A stretch of 64,000 nt of DNA. Source: Chloroflexota bacterium. GTDB taxonomy: Bacteria > Chloroflexota > Chloroflexia > Thermomicrobiales > UBA6265. Positions 8,155 to 16,607 of this stretch are shown in pieces. Every line of letters begins with the position of its first letter. Positions within the stretch are counted from its first letter, which is position 1. The stretch lies in the NCBI GenBank assembly GCA_023389575.1, contig JAEWEG010000037.1:62001-126000 (forward strand). Direction: 5' to 3'. Under the pieces are notes generated by a model, which saw only the letters and a list, made by a program, of their open reading frames with translations, had not been told where the DNA came from and made no database searches. The translations under genes were made by a program, and so were the position numbers.

Positions 8155-9168
8155 CTATTGCTTCAGAAGGAATCCCTCGGGCAACGGATCGTCATAGTCC
8201 ACCATGAACTGGTGCATGCCCGTCACCGCCGCCCGGCCCGCGATTTCCGTCACCACGCCCTCGTGATCGCCAATCGTCGCGGCCATCACGATCCTTCCCG
8301 TGAAGACCGATCCCGTCAGGCTTTCGTTCGACAAGGTATCGCCGACATCCATCGTCCCCTCGGCCGCCATGCAGGCCACCAGGGCGGATGTCCCCGTGCC
8401 ACAGGGGGAACGATCCAGCGAACCATTCGCGTAGATGGTGGCGTTGCGCATAGACAGGTCGCTCTCCGATGGCTCGTCCACCAGGATCACTCCGTACAGA
8501 CCCGAAAGCGTGCTGTCGGTGGGATGCACCACGTCCAGTTCGTTCGACACGGCCGCCTTCACCGCCATCCCGGCATGTACCAGGTCACGCGCGCGGGCCG
8601 TTTCCAGCGATATCCCCATGTCCTCCGCGGACACCACGGCGTACCACGCCCCGCCAAACGCCACATCGACTTCGATCTCCTGGCCACCCACCGAAATTCG
8701 AAGGTCGTGAACGAGCCGGAACGCGGGAACATTACGGAATCGCACCGCCCGCACCCGTCCATCGGAGACGCTCGCGCGGGCCTGTACCAGGCCGGCCGGC
8801 GTCTCGAAGGTGATCCTCGTTTCCGGTCCCTGGGTGGGAAACTGGCCGGTCTCGATCAGCGCGGTCGCCAGGGCGATGATGCCGTGGCCACACATGGTGC
8901 TGTAGCCCTCGCTCGTCATGAACATCACGCCATAGTCCGCCTCCGGCGTCGTCGAGCGGAGCAGCAGCGCGCCGTACATATCCTGATGCCCGCGCGGCTC
9001 GTGAAGCAGGGTTCGGCGAATGTCATCGTGGTGCTCCCGCAGGAACGCGCACTTCTCCTCGTAGGTGTTCCCCTTCAAGGGTGGAATGCCACTCATCACG
9101 ATTCGGAGTGGCTGACCACCCGCATGTACATCGACCGTCGAAAACAATCGTCGAACGTTCACCCGCAC
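8155..9168 (-). CDS. proline racemase family, likely 4-hydroxyproline epimerase
   Basis: A PLP-independent racemase/epimerase of the proline racemase superfamily. Both catalytic cysteines are present: Cys93 in MCGHG and Cys256 in SPCGTGTSA. Retention of the first Cys argues against trans-3-hydroxyproline dehydratase, in which it is replaced by Thr. The N-terminal DVHAGGQPLRIV is typical. The 337 residues match the family. Whether the substrate is 4-hydroxyproline or proline cannot be fixed from sequence alone. It stands alone, divergent from nothing obvious, with the SCO1664-like gene behind it on the same strand. Confidence 0.85.
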   Translation of the reverse strand: MRVNVRRLFSTVDVHAGGQPLRIVMSGIPPLKGNTYEEKCAFLREHHDDIRRTLLHEPRGHQDMYGALLLRSTTPEADYGVMFMTSEGYSTMCGHGIIALATALIETGQFPTQGPETRITFETPAGLVQARASVSDGRVRAVRFRNVPAFRLVHDLRISVGGQEIEVDVAFGGAWYAVVSAEDMGISLETARARDLVHAGMAVKAAVSNELDVVHPTDSTLSGLYGVILVDEPSESDLSMRNATIYANGSLDRSPCGTGTSALVACMAAEGTMDVGDTLSNESLTGSVFTGRIVMAATIGDHEGVVTEIAGRAAVTGMHQFMVDYDDPLPEGFLLKQ

Positions 9169-9298
9169 CGACTTTCACGAGAGCCCCAACGCACTCCGGT
9201 CAACCCTGACCCAATGCACATGGCCCGAAACGGCCTAACCAACAGTATCGGGCAGCTTGCCATGAACCGTCCTCCGGGAGGTGGCGCTCTCCTCTTTG

Positions 9299-10084
9299 CT
9301 ACCACCATCCATAGGGCACGTTGTAATGAGGATCAAGCACGGGGTACCGACCACTGTTCACCAGGTGCCAGACTCGCGCCTTCAGGGCCAATACTTCGTC
9401 CTCGGCCAGCACCTCGCCAAGTTCATCGAAAATTGCCGCCTCGTCGTCCAGCAACCGCCGGACATCATTCAGCACCGGCTCGCTGATGGCTTCGCCCGAA
9501 AACTGCCACAGCACCGTCTTTACCTTGGGGTCGACGTTGAACGTCAGGCCGTGGTCGATTCCCCATATCCGGCCATTGGCATCCACAAGGCAGTGACCGA
9601 TCTTGCGGTCAGCGTTGTTGGATATGAAATCGAACATCACCATCCGTTCGATCTCGGGAATCCGCCGGCCCCAGAATTCGGCCTCGTCGATGTCGTCCTC
9701 GGTCGGCTCCACGTACATCTGAAGGCTCCCCGGACCGTGCGGCCCGTCCCGAAGCACCGTCGGCGGCACCAGATTCCAGCCCAGCCACCGGCTCAGCAGG
9801 TAGGAGGCGTATTCCCGCAGGTACAGCGTTCCGTTCGGGAAATCCCACAGCGGCCGCTCGCCCAGCCTGGGCTTGTAGATGCCGATGTACGTCGGTTCTT
9901 CATCCTCGCCAGGAGACAGGCCCACCGCGAACGTGTAGTTCGACCCCCACGGAACCAGCTTCTCGGCCACGATCTCCGATGTCCGCAACATCTCCAGCGC
10001 CTCCGGCTCAGAGAGGGCCGGCGCATCCGTCCGGACGGCGTCGTCATGGTCGTTTTCGGTCAGGCGAATGTGAAGGTCGGGCAT
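9299..10084 (-). CDS. SCO1664-family PI3/PI4-kinase-like protein
   Basis: The protein matches the SCO1664 family, distant relatives of phosphatidylinositol kinases whose function is unproven. Visible kinase-like elements are the nucleotide-binding lysine strand YIGIYKPRLGERPLWDFP, the catalytic-loop equivalent DFISNNADRKIGH and the metal-binding equivalent GIDHGLTFN. In actinobacteria the family usually sits beside a DUF3090 gene; no such partner is seen here. Start at the ATG giving MPDLHIR is favoured (261 residues); an in-frame ATG 48 bases upstream is possible. It is soluble, with no membrane segment. Confidence 0.8.
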   Translation of the reverse strand: MPDLHIRLTENDHDDAVRTDAPALSEPEALEMLRTSEIVAEKLVPWGSNYTFAVGLSPGEDEEPTYIGIYKPRLGERPLWDFPNGTLYLREYASYLLSRWLGWNLVPPTVLRDGPHGPGSLQMYVEPTEDDIDEAEFWGRRIPEIERMVMFDFISNNADRKIGHCLVDANGRIWGIDHGLTFNVDPKVKTVLWQFSGEAISEPVLNDVRRLLDDEAAIFDELGEVLAEDEVLALKARVWHLVNSGRYPVLDPHYNVPYGWW

Positions 10085-10279
10085 CGAAAGGTCGTTTCCT
10101 GCTCGGCGAACACCCCGTACCGGGTGTCGCATGATTCTACCCCCGCCTATCGCGGGAATTCGCCCCCGGCGCTACAATCCCACCAGACCACCTGCCCAAC
10201 GGGGCATTCGTCCGGTGTCGCTCGCTCGTCCGAGCCGCCGGTGGACCATCACGAGTCCGCGACAAGGAGTCACCACCGC

Positions 10280-11053
10280 ATGAAAATCGTTCGCTATCAG
10301 GACGCCGCGACCAGCCAGCCAGCCTTCGGCATCGTTGAGAATGGAGTTGTGTACGCGGGAGAGGGCGATATCTTCGCCGGACTGACGAAGGGCGCGGAAG
10401 TCGGCGCCTACGACAGCCTCAAGGTGCTCGCCCCGATCGAGCCAGGCAAGGTCATCGCCATCGGCATGAACTACCTCAAGCACGTCAAGGAACTCGACGC
10501 CACCCGCGAGGTGCCCACCGAGCCAGTCGTGTTCATGAAGCCTCAGTCGGCCATTGTCGGTCCTGGCGAGCCCATCCAGCTCGCCTACCCGGAGAATGAC
10601 ACCCACTACGAGGCCGAGCTGGTGGTGGTCATCGGCAAGGAGGCGTACCGCGTCTCCGAAGCCGACGCCCTGGACTACGTGCTTGGGTACACCGCCGGAA
10701 ACGACGTTTCCGACCGCGTGCAGCAGATGGGCGGCATCCAGTGGATTCGCGGCAAGGGCTACAACTCCTACCTGCCGCTCGGCCCGGTCATTGAAACCGA
10801 ACTCGACCCGGGCAACACGACCGTTCAGTCCCGGCTCAACGGCGAACTTCGGCAGGATGACAACACCGACGGCCTTATTTTCAGCGTGCCGTTCCTGATT
10901 GAGTTCCTCAGCGACGTGATGACCCTGAACCCCGGCGACACCATCATGACCGGCACGCCTCACGGCGTCGGCGGACTCAAGGCTGGCGACACCATCGAGA
11001 TCGAGGTCGGTGGCGTCGGCGTCCTTTCCAACCCGGTCGTCAACCGCGACTAG
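10280..11053 (+). CDS. fumarylacetoacetate hydrolase family protein
   Basis: A FAH-family enzyme that cleaves or isomerises beta-diketo or 2-hydroxy-dienoate compounds using a divalent metal. The short N-terminal domain (about 1-65) is followed by the FAH barrel starting at KVIAIGMNYLKHVKELD. Metal ligands are probably the two Glu of HYEAELVVVIG and the Asp of GYTAGNDVSDR. The end MTGTPHGVG matches the family. AAGGAG ten bases before the ATG fixes the start (257 residues). Pathway is not clear from the neighbours; 5-oxoproline or acylpyruvate hydrolase-like activity is possible. Confidence 0.88.
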   Translation: MKIVRYQDAATSQPAFGIVENGVVYAGEGDIFAGLTKGAEVGAYDSLKVLAPIEPGKVIAIGMNYLKHVKELDATREVPTEPVVFMKPQSAIVGPGEPIQLAYPENDTHYEAELVVVIGKEAYRVSEADALDYVLGYTAGNDVSDRVQQMGGIQWIRGKGYNSYLPLGPVIETELDPGNTTVQSRLNGELRQDDNTDGLIFSVPFLIEFLSDVMTLNPGDTIMTGTPHGVGGLKAGDTIEIEVGGVGVLSNPVVNRD

Positions 11054-11087
11054 GCGAACATCCGGGTCTGGAAAACCAGCGCATCGT

Positions 11088-11137
11088 AAACTACTCTCGG
11101 GGCGGGACCACGGGTTCAGCCCGAGAGTAGTTTTTTT
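11088..11137 (+). terminator. rho-independent terminator of the FAH gene
   Basis: A perfect 14-bp stem (11088-11101 with 11120-11133) is followed directly by a run of seven T (11131-11137, the first three inside the stem). It lies 35 bases after the stop codon and is the most classical terminator of the window. Confidence 0.9.
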
Positions 11138-11211
11138 GAGCCACTTTTCGTCAGTTTGCCGACGAAACGCATTCCGGCGCCCAACGCCCCGTTCACAAGG
11201 ACAGACCAACG

Positions 11212-12609
11212 ATGCGAGTCACCATTTTCGGCACTGGTTATGTCGGCCTCGTTACCGGCGCTTGTTTCGCCGAAAGCGGGAACCACGTGTGCTGTGTCGA
11301 TGTCGACGCCGACAAGGTTGCCGCCCTCCAGCGTGGCGAGATTCCCATCTACGAACCGGGCCTGGAAGACATGGTCATCCAGAACACCCAGGCAGGTCGG
11401 CTCACCTTCACCACCAGTGCCAGGGAAGGTGTCGACCACGGCCTCGTCATCTTCATCGCCGTCGGCACACCGCCAAATCCCGACGGTTCATCCAACCTCA
11501 CCTACGTCGAGACCGTTGCCCGCACCATCGGCCAGCACCTCGATCGCGCGGCCCTCGTCGTCGACAAGTCGACCGTACCGGTCGGCACGGCGGATTTCGT
11601 CCGGAGCGTGATCCAGGAAGAACTCGATGCTCGTGGCGTGGACCACGCCTTCGATGTTATCAGCAACCCTGAATTCCTCAAGGAAGGCGCGGCGATCGAG
11701 GACTTCATGAAGCCCGATCGCATCGTGATTGGCGCGACCAACCCCGACAGCATCGAGCTCATGCGGCAGCTGTACCACCCGTTCAATCGCAACCACAATC
11801 GCATCATGGTGATGGATACCCGCTCGGCCGAACTCACCAAATACGCCGCCAACGCCATGCTGGCCACCAAGATCTCGTTCATGAACGAAATCGCCAACAT
11901 CGCCGAACGCACCGGCGCCAGCATCGAAAGCGTCCGGGTCGGCATCGGCTCCGATTCCCGCATCGGCTACAACTTCATCTACGCCGGTATCGGCTACGGT
12001 GGTTCCTGCTTCCCCAAGGACGTCCAGGCTCTCTATAACACCGCCCGCGAAAACAACTACGAGGCGCGCCTCATCGGCGCCGTCGAGGATGTCAACCAGC
12101 GCCAGAAGGGTGTGCTCCTGGACAAGATCCTTGCCCACTTCGATGGCGATGTGCGCGGCAAGACCTTCGCCCTCTGGGGCCTCTCGTTCAAGCCCAAGAC
12201 CGACGATGTCCGCGACGCACCAAGCCGCGTCATCATGGAGGGTCTCTGGGAGGCCGGCGCGAAGGTTCGCGCCTACGATCCCGAGGCACTCGACTCCATT
12301 CGGGCCCTCTACCCCAACCAGGCCGGGTTGGAGCTCTTCGACAACCGGGACGACACCCTCGATGGTGCTGACGCGCTGGTGATCTGCACCGAATGGCGAC
12401 AGTTCAACAGCCCGAACTGGGACCTGATGCGCGAGAAACTGACCGAGAACGTGATCTTCGACGGCCGCAACATCTACGACCCCGCCCGGGTCGCCCGCGA
12501 GGGGTTCACCTATTACGGAATCGGTCTGGGCCATCAGCCCGATGGCGAACCCCGCCTGCCCAATGGCGACTCACCGCTGCTCGCCCAGGCCGTCGCCCTC
12601 GCCGACTGA
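11212..12609 (+). CDS. ugd: UDP-glucose 6-dehydrogenase
   Basis: Oxidises UDP-glucose to UDP-glucuronate with two NAD+, supplying precursors for exopolysaccharides and cell-surface glycans. The N-terminal Rossmann fold starts with FGTGYVGLVTGACFAESG; the catalytic cysteine is about residue 266 in GYGGSCFPKD; the C-terminal UDP-binding domain contains LWGLSFKPKTDDVRDAPS. Length (465) is normal for the UDP-glucose/GDP-mannose dehydrogenase family. AAGGA precedes the ATG. The gene stands alone between two hairpins, so it is probably monocistronic. Other nucleotide-sugar dehydrogenases are possible, but the motifs fit UDP-glucose best. Confidence 0.93.
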   Translation: MRVTIFGTGYVGLVTGACFAESGNHVCCVDVDADKVAALQRGEIPIYEPGLEDMVIQNTQAGRLTFTTSAREGVDHGLVIFIAVGTPPNPDGSSNLTYVETVARTIGQHLDRAALVVDKSTVPVGTADFVRSVIQEELDARGVDHAFDVISNPEFLKEGAAIEDFMKPDRIVIGATNPDSIELMRQLYHPFNRNHNRIMVMDTRSAELTKYAANAMLATKISFMNEIANIAERTGASIESVRVGIGSDSRIGYNFIYAGIGYGGSCFPKDVQALYNTARENNYEARLIGAVEDVNQRQKGVLLDKILAHFDGDVRGKTFALWGLSFKPKTDDVRDAPSRVIMEGLWEAGAKVRAYDPEALDSIRALYPNQAGLELFDNRDDTLDGADALVICTEWRQFNSPNWDLMREKLTENVIFDGRNIYDPARVAREGFTYYGIGLGHQPDGEPRLPNGDSPLLAQAVALAD

Positions 12610-12637
12610 TCTGTCCCATTCATCTCGCACAGAGAAC

Positions 12638-12663
12638 GCCCCGGAAGGATCTCCTCCCGGGGC
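12638..12663. terminator. hairpin between convergent ugd and ctaB
   Basis: A 7-bp GC-only stem (12638-12644 with 12657-12663) lies between the two convergent genes. No U tract follows on either strand, so termination activity is only inferred from position. Confidence 0.35.
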
Positions 12664-12764
12664 ATTAGCATGCGCTCGGACGCCGTCCTCCCCAAGGCGA
12701 TGGAAAGAAAGTCGCCCGGCAGACAGGTACCGGGCGAGATCAAGTTGCCTATCGGGAAACCGGC

Positions 12765-13691
12765 TCAGGTGAGCAGTAGCCGGTCGGTCACCATCACCGC
12801 GTAGAGCCCGGCCAGGTACCAGATCGAATAGAAGAAAGTCTTGCGAGCCTGGGCCTTGGACGGCTCCCGCAACAGCACCCACGCCAGGTACAGGAAATAC
12901 CCGCCCAGCACGGTCGCACCAATGGCGTAGATCCAGCTCATGCCGAATGGGACCAGCAGCAACGTCACTGCCGTCAACAGGATGGTGTACAGGAACACCT
13001 GTCGCCGGGTTTCCTCCTCGCCGGAGACCACCGGAAGCATGGGTACTCCCACCCGCCCGTACTCGCCCTGCTTCAGCAACGCCAGCGCCCAGAAGTGAGG
13101 CGGGGTCCAGTAGAAGACGATCGCGAACAGGATCCAGGCCGGGGCCGCCAGCGTACCCGTGACCGCGGCCCAACCCACCAGCGGCGGGAACGCCCCAGCG
13201 GCGCCTCCCACGACGATATTGTGAGGAGTTCGGCGCTTGAGCCAGAGCGTGTAGATGAACACGTAGTACACGTTGCCAGCCAGGGCCAGTCCCGCCGCCA
13301 GCCAGTTGACCGCGAACCCAAGCAACAAGGTCCCGGCGACGGTGAGGACCACACCGAAGGTCAATGCCGCCATCGGCGAGATCCGGCCAGTTGCGGTGGC
13401 ACGCTTCTTGGTCCTGCTCATGATCGCGTCGATGTCGCGATCGATATAGCAGTTGAGCACGTTTGCCCCACCGGATGTGAGCACTCCTCCGAGGAGCGTG
13501 ATCAACACCAGTCCGAACCCCGGCACCCCCTGCTCGGCCACCAGCATCGCGCCAAGCGTCGTCACAAGCAGGAGCGTCATGATTCCCGGCTTCATGAGCG
13601 CCACGTAGTCGCTCACCACCGTTCGGATTCCCGCGACCCCGGACTCCATTGGTCGCGCGATATCGTCGATCATTGACCCCTCTTCATTCAT
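12765..13691 (-). CDS. ctaB: protoheme IX farnesyltransferase (heme o synthase)
   Basis: A UbiA-superfamily integral membrane prenyltransferase that adds farnesyl to heme b to form heme o for terminal oxidases. The allylic diphosphate/magnesium motif NVLNCYIDRDIDAIMSRTKKR and the family strand RRTPHNIVVGGAAGAFPPLVGW are present, followed by YWTPPHFWALAL. About nine membrane helices are predicted. The start is not certain: Met codons at 13691 and 13673 are both plausible, the second with GAGGGG close upstream. No cytochrome oxidase genes adjoin it in this window. Confidence 0.92.
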   Translation of the reverse strand: MNEEGSMIDDIARPMESGVAGIRTVVSDYVALMKPGIMTLLLVTTLGAMLVAEQGVPGFGLVLITLLGGVLTSGGANVLNCYIDRDIDAIMSRTKKRATATGRISPMAALTFGVVLTVAGTLLLGFAVNWLAAGLALAGNVYYVFIYTLWLKRRTPHNIVVGGAAGAFPPLVGWAAVTGTLAAPAWILFAIVFYWTPPHFWALALLKQGEYGRVGVPMLPVVSGEEETRRQVFLYTILLTAVTLLLVPFGMSWIYAIGATVLGGYFLYLAWVLLREPSKAQARKTFFYSIWYLAGLYAVMVTDRLLLT

Positions 13692-13851
13692 TTGGCTACG
13701 TCGCAATGGGTGTTGCCTCGTGGGCGCGGAGTGGAATTCGCTGCTCCAGTGCCGCGCCATTCAGCTCGCATACGATATTCTACCGCCCTCCATTCCTTCT
13801 CGCATGCGGTCGTGGGCTCATTCACATCCCGCGTGGGTTTTTCGCCCCCTC

Positions 13852-13880
13852 TTGACAAGGTTTCCCGGGCATCGTATCTA
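13852..13880 (+). promoter_or_regulatory. sigma-70-type promoter
   Basis: A consensus TTGACA -35 (13852-13857) is followed after 17 bases by TATCTA (13875-13880), three of six consensus. The transcript would carry a leader of about 150 bases before the small gene at 14037, and this leader contains short complementary segments (ACTCC and GGAGT about 35 bases apart). Confidence 0.45.
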
Positions 13881-14036
13881 GTATGTGAAATCTCTCACGA
13901 GACTCCGAGGCCTCGAATGCGTGGAACTCACGGGAGTCGAGGGACGTCAATGCCAATGTTGGCCGTCGGCCCAATGCCCCCAGCGGGCCGGTACATCTCA
14001 CGCAACGACGCGTGGAATACAACTGGAGAACACTGC

Positions 14037-14297
14037 ATGGCACTTCCATTCACCGCTCGCGGCGGTTCAGCGACCTACCTCACGCCTGGACAGCGTTTCC
14101 AGTCGTCCGATGGACTCCTGGCCGATCTTACCGTCGCCCGCCTCGTCACCGATCGCCTCGGCATGCTGCACGTCACGCTCCGCGCCGATGACGGTCACGA
14201 AATCAGCGCCTACGCCGAACAGGTCGAAGCCGCCATCGCCGAAGGCCAGCTCACCCCGCTCGTCGCCTCGTTCACCGGCTCCGCGATCGCCTGCTGA
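14037..14297 (+). CDS. small hypothetical protein
   Basis: An 86-residue protein of unknown function. The ATG has CTGGAGAA eight to ten bases upstream. The sequence is mixed beta-rich (ARLVTDRLGMLHVTLRADDG) with no membrane segment, signal peptide or cysteine cluster, so it is probably cytoplasmic. It has its own upstream promoter candidate with consensus -35 and a strong palindromic terminator behind it, which supports it being a real single-gene unit. No family was recognised. Confidence 0.6.
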   Translation: MALPFTARGGSATYLTPGQRFQSSDGLLADLTVARLVTDRLGMLHVTLRADDGHEISAYAEQVEAAIAEGQLTPLVASFTGSAIAC

Positions 14298-14320
14298 TCG
14301 ACTCCAACTTAACCACGCAA

Positions 14321-14352
14321 AAACCGGCCCGCGCGATCGCGCGGGCCGGTTT
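14321..14352. terminator. bidirectional terminator between convergent genes
   Basis: A perfect 32-base palindrome (A/T-ended, GC-rich core centred on GATC) lies between the small gene at 14037 and the convergent mscL. The flanking AAA and TTT give a short U stretch in either direction. Confidence 0.7.
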
Positions 14353-14390
14353 CCGTTCCGGTACAAGGGCGCTACTGATGCCCAGGGTGC

Positions 14391-14831
14391 CTAGGCGGTC
14401 ACGTACTCGGATGCGGTCGCCGGTGGCAGATCCGACGTGCAGAACGCGCAGCGAGTCGCGGCGATCGGCACGTCGGAGAGGCAGGCCGGGCACTTTCGAT
14501 CGGTCGGATCAACCGGATCTTCCGTCTTGGCCCGGGCCAGCAGAACGTTCATCGGTTTCACCACGAAGAAGAAGATCACCGCGGCGATGATCAGGAACGC
14601 GATGACCGCGTTGATGAACAAGCCGATTCCGAACTGGCTCCCGTTGATGGAAAACGTGATCTCGCTAAAGTCCGGCTGGCCGCCAATCGCCGCGATCAAC
14701 GGCGTAATCATGTTCTCCACCAGAGAGGTCACGACCGCGCCAAACGCCCCGCCGATCACCACCGCGACCGCGAGGTCAACAACATTCCCCCGCAACAGGA
14801 ATTCCTTGAACTCCGTCCCAATTCCCCTCAT
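14391..14831 (-). CDS. mscL: large-conductance mechanosensitive channel with C-terminal zinc ribbon
   Basis: MscL forms a pentameric membrane pore that opens under hypo-osmotic tension. The N-terminal amphipathic helix and first membrane helix (FKEFLLRGNVVDLAVAVVIGGAFG) are typical, as is the second helix (residues 72-95). Instead of the usual C-terminal helical bundle the protein ends with Cys114-x2-Cys117 and Cys128-x2-Cys131, a zinc-ribbon-like module. GGGGGA precedes the ATG; the longer upstream frame is rejected because it is not conserved. Total 146 residues. Confidence 0.93.
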   Translation of the reverse strand: MRGIGTEFKEFLLRGNVVDLAVAVVIGGAFGAVVTSLVENMITPLIAAIGGQPDFSEITFSINGSQFGIGLFINAVIAFLIIAAVIFFFVVKPMNVLLARAKTEDPVDPTDRKCPACLSDVPIAATRCAFCTSDLPPATASEYVTA

Positions 14832-14858
14832 CACGGTCCCCCATTGTGGTGCGTGTCG

Positions 14859-14899
14859 CCGGACACAAGTCCGGCATCCATACCCTGTATGGATGCCGG
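14859..14899 (-). promoter_or_regulatory. overlapping hairpins in the mscL leader
   Basis: Two stems share four bases. A 13-bp perfect stem (14871-14883 with 14887-14899, loop of three) and a 6-bp stem (14859-14864 with 14869-14874) cannot both form fully. They lie between the mscL promoter and its start codon, and the larger one spans the predicted transcription start, so it could act as RNA structure or as a protein-binding dyad. Confidence 0.5.
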
Positions 14900-14900
14900 A

Positions 14901-14930
14901 ACTGTAGGAGCCCTGACTTGACCGCGTCAA
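14901..14930 (-). promoter_or_regulatory. candidate mscL promoter
   Basis: On the minus strand TTGACG (14930-14925) is followed after 18 bases by TACAGT (14906-14901). The -35 lies inside a small dyad, TTGAC-N3-GTCAA (14918-14930), which could be an operator. Transcription would begin near 14894. Confidence 0.45.
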
Positions 14931-14960
14931 GGTTCCCACCTTGAAACGGGATTCAACGTT

Positions 14961-16274
14961 CTACCCCAGGCACGAGGTGCCGTCCGCGCTGAGCGTGTAG
15001 CGCGCCTCGCCCGTCTCGTATCCCATCAGGAACTCATCGCCGCAGGAGTTGGTGAAGACGGTCTGACCACCGTTGCTGGTGTACACCTCGAACGTCGATC
15101 CCACAATCGTGCCAGACTGCCCTCCGGCGGGAATCGGACCATCGAACACGGTCACGCCATCGGCCACCACCACGACGTAGAGTTCGACGCCCGCAGTGAT
15201 GTTGATACTCTCCTGGTTGCCGCCAGTCGCCGGCGGCGGATCGGCGGGCTGCTCTTCCTCATCGGATGCGGGCTCTTCCGTTTCCCCCGCGTCGGTCGAG
15301 GCAGGCTCGTCCGTCTGGTCATCCCCGCCATCTTCCGTGGTTGTGGACGGCGTTGTGCCCGTGCCCGGCCCGGATGTCTCGTCGCTCACCGCTTCGCCAA
15401 ACAGGGCAAGCACATACTCAACCGGTTCCTGGCTGTTGTTGACCACCCGGCCCTCGCCGGTCACCAGCTGTCCGTCCCCGGTCGCGAGCAACCCAAGCCC
15501 ATCGCTCTCGACATCGACATCGCCATTGGTGGACATCACGAGAGCCGGACCGGTGTGCTCCGGCAAGTCGGCCGATTCGCCAGGCTCGAGCACATAGCGG
15601 ACCAGCATCATGTCGAAGACACCTTCGTCGTAGGTGTCGATCAGCGGGCTCTCGTAGAATGCATCGTCCTGAACATCGGTCGGTCCGACCACCTCGTAGA
15701 TCCAGATCACGGAATCGTTCGAGTAGGCGAACGTCGTGTACGGATCGCCGCCGGCCTTGAAGTACGCCTCACCAGGATTCAGGAGTGCCCGCTTCCCGGT
15801 CACTTCGTTCCGGATCACCGATGAACCGCTCACCTGAAATACGAGCGCCGCGTTCGAAATCTCCGCATCGGCCGACCTTGCTCGCTCGGGTTCGACTTCA
15901 CGAACCTGCCACACCGCCTGGTCACCCGTCAGGTACGCGAGTCCGTGGGTGATAACCGATGGATGTCCCGGATCTGTCGCGTTGAAGGCCGGGTTCGAAT
16001 CGTCGGCCGTCACCGCCTCCGTCTCGGCGGTTTCCGGCTCCTCCTCGGGCTCCTCGGCTTCCTCCGTCGCCACCGGCGAGGCATCTTCCTCGTCATCCTC
16101 GTCGCCAGTGCCCGGAATCATCACGTCTGGCGTCTCCGGCTCTTCCGTCGCATCCTGGGCCGCCAGCGCCGGGCTGGCCACCATGCTCACGATGAAAAGC
16201 ACCACGAACGCAAGCACGCCCCAGCGCCCCGGAGTCCGCCCCACCCTCGCGGACGATTCTGCTGGTTCCATCAT
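14961..16274 (-). CDS. secreted or anchored protein with cupin-like and RodZ C-terminal-like domains
   Basis: The 437-residue protein starts at an ATG with GGGAGAG upstream and has a signal sequence (hydrophobic stretch at about 19-37, cleavage after ALA near 39). A Glu/Asp/Thr-rich linker (40-90) leads to a cupin-like region (about 110-275; the segment LLNPGEAYFKAGGDPY is suggestive), then another acidic linker, and a C-terminal domain (about 355-437, ELYVVVVADGVTVFDGPIPAG) that resembles the DUF4115 domain found at the end of RodZ. Function is unknown. Two Cys in the last 35 residues could form a disulfide. Confidence 0.7.
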   Translation of the reverse strand: MMEPAESSARVGRTPGRWGVLAFVVLFIVSMVASPALAAQDATEEPETPDVMIPGTGDEDDEEDASPVATEEAEEPEEEPETAETEAVTADDSNPAFNATDPGHPSVITHGLAYLTGDQAVWQVREVEPERARSADAEISNAALVFQVSGSSVIRNEVTGKRALLNPGEAYFKAGGDPYTTFAYSNDSVIWIYEVVGPTDVQDDAFYESPLIDTYDEGVFDMMLVRYVLEPGESADLPEHTGPALVMSTNGDVDVESDGLGLLATGDGQLVTGEGRVVNNSQEPVEYVLALFGEAVSDETSGPGTGTTPSTTTEDGGDDQTDEPASTDAGETEEPASDEEEQPADPPPATGGNQESINITAGVELYVVVVADGVTVFDGPIPAGGQSGTIVGSTFEVYTSNGGQTVFTNSCGDEFLMGYETGEARYTLSADGTSCLG

Positions 16275-16607
16275 CCCACTCTCCCTTTGCATCGACCTTG
16301 GATCCGCTGACCGGCTGGGCAGCCGCGATCCCTTCGTGCCTTCGGTAGTCGCCTTCACACCGCAACCGGATTCCACGTCGCCATTGAACCGGTACCGCTC
16401 TGCATTGAACCATTCCTGCGCGTTCACGCACAGTCCACGGCAACGCGGGCGCTTGCGTCCATTATCATACCCTGAACTTGCATGGAATGTTCGGACACTC
16501 CAAACATCTCCATGCGCTATCCTCATTCCGGTCCGTTCGACGCCGTCCATGTCGGGGCCAGAGACCACCGATGCCCAGCCCGAAACCATGTCCATCAGGG
16601 GAACTTC
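16275..16607. other. divergent intergenic region
   Basis: About 330 bases separate the divergent secreted-protein genes. A minus-strand TATGAT (16464-16469, five of six -10 consensus) is the only promoter-like hexamer noted, without a convincing -35. No gene, repeat or strong stem was seen. Confidence 0.4.
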
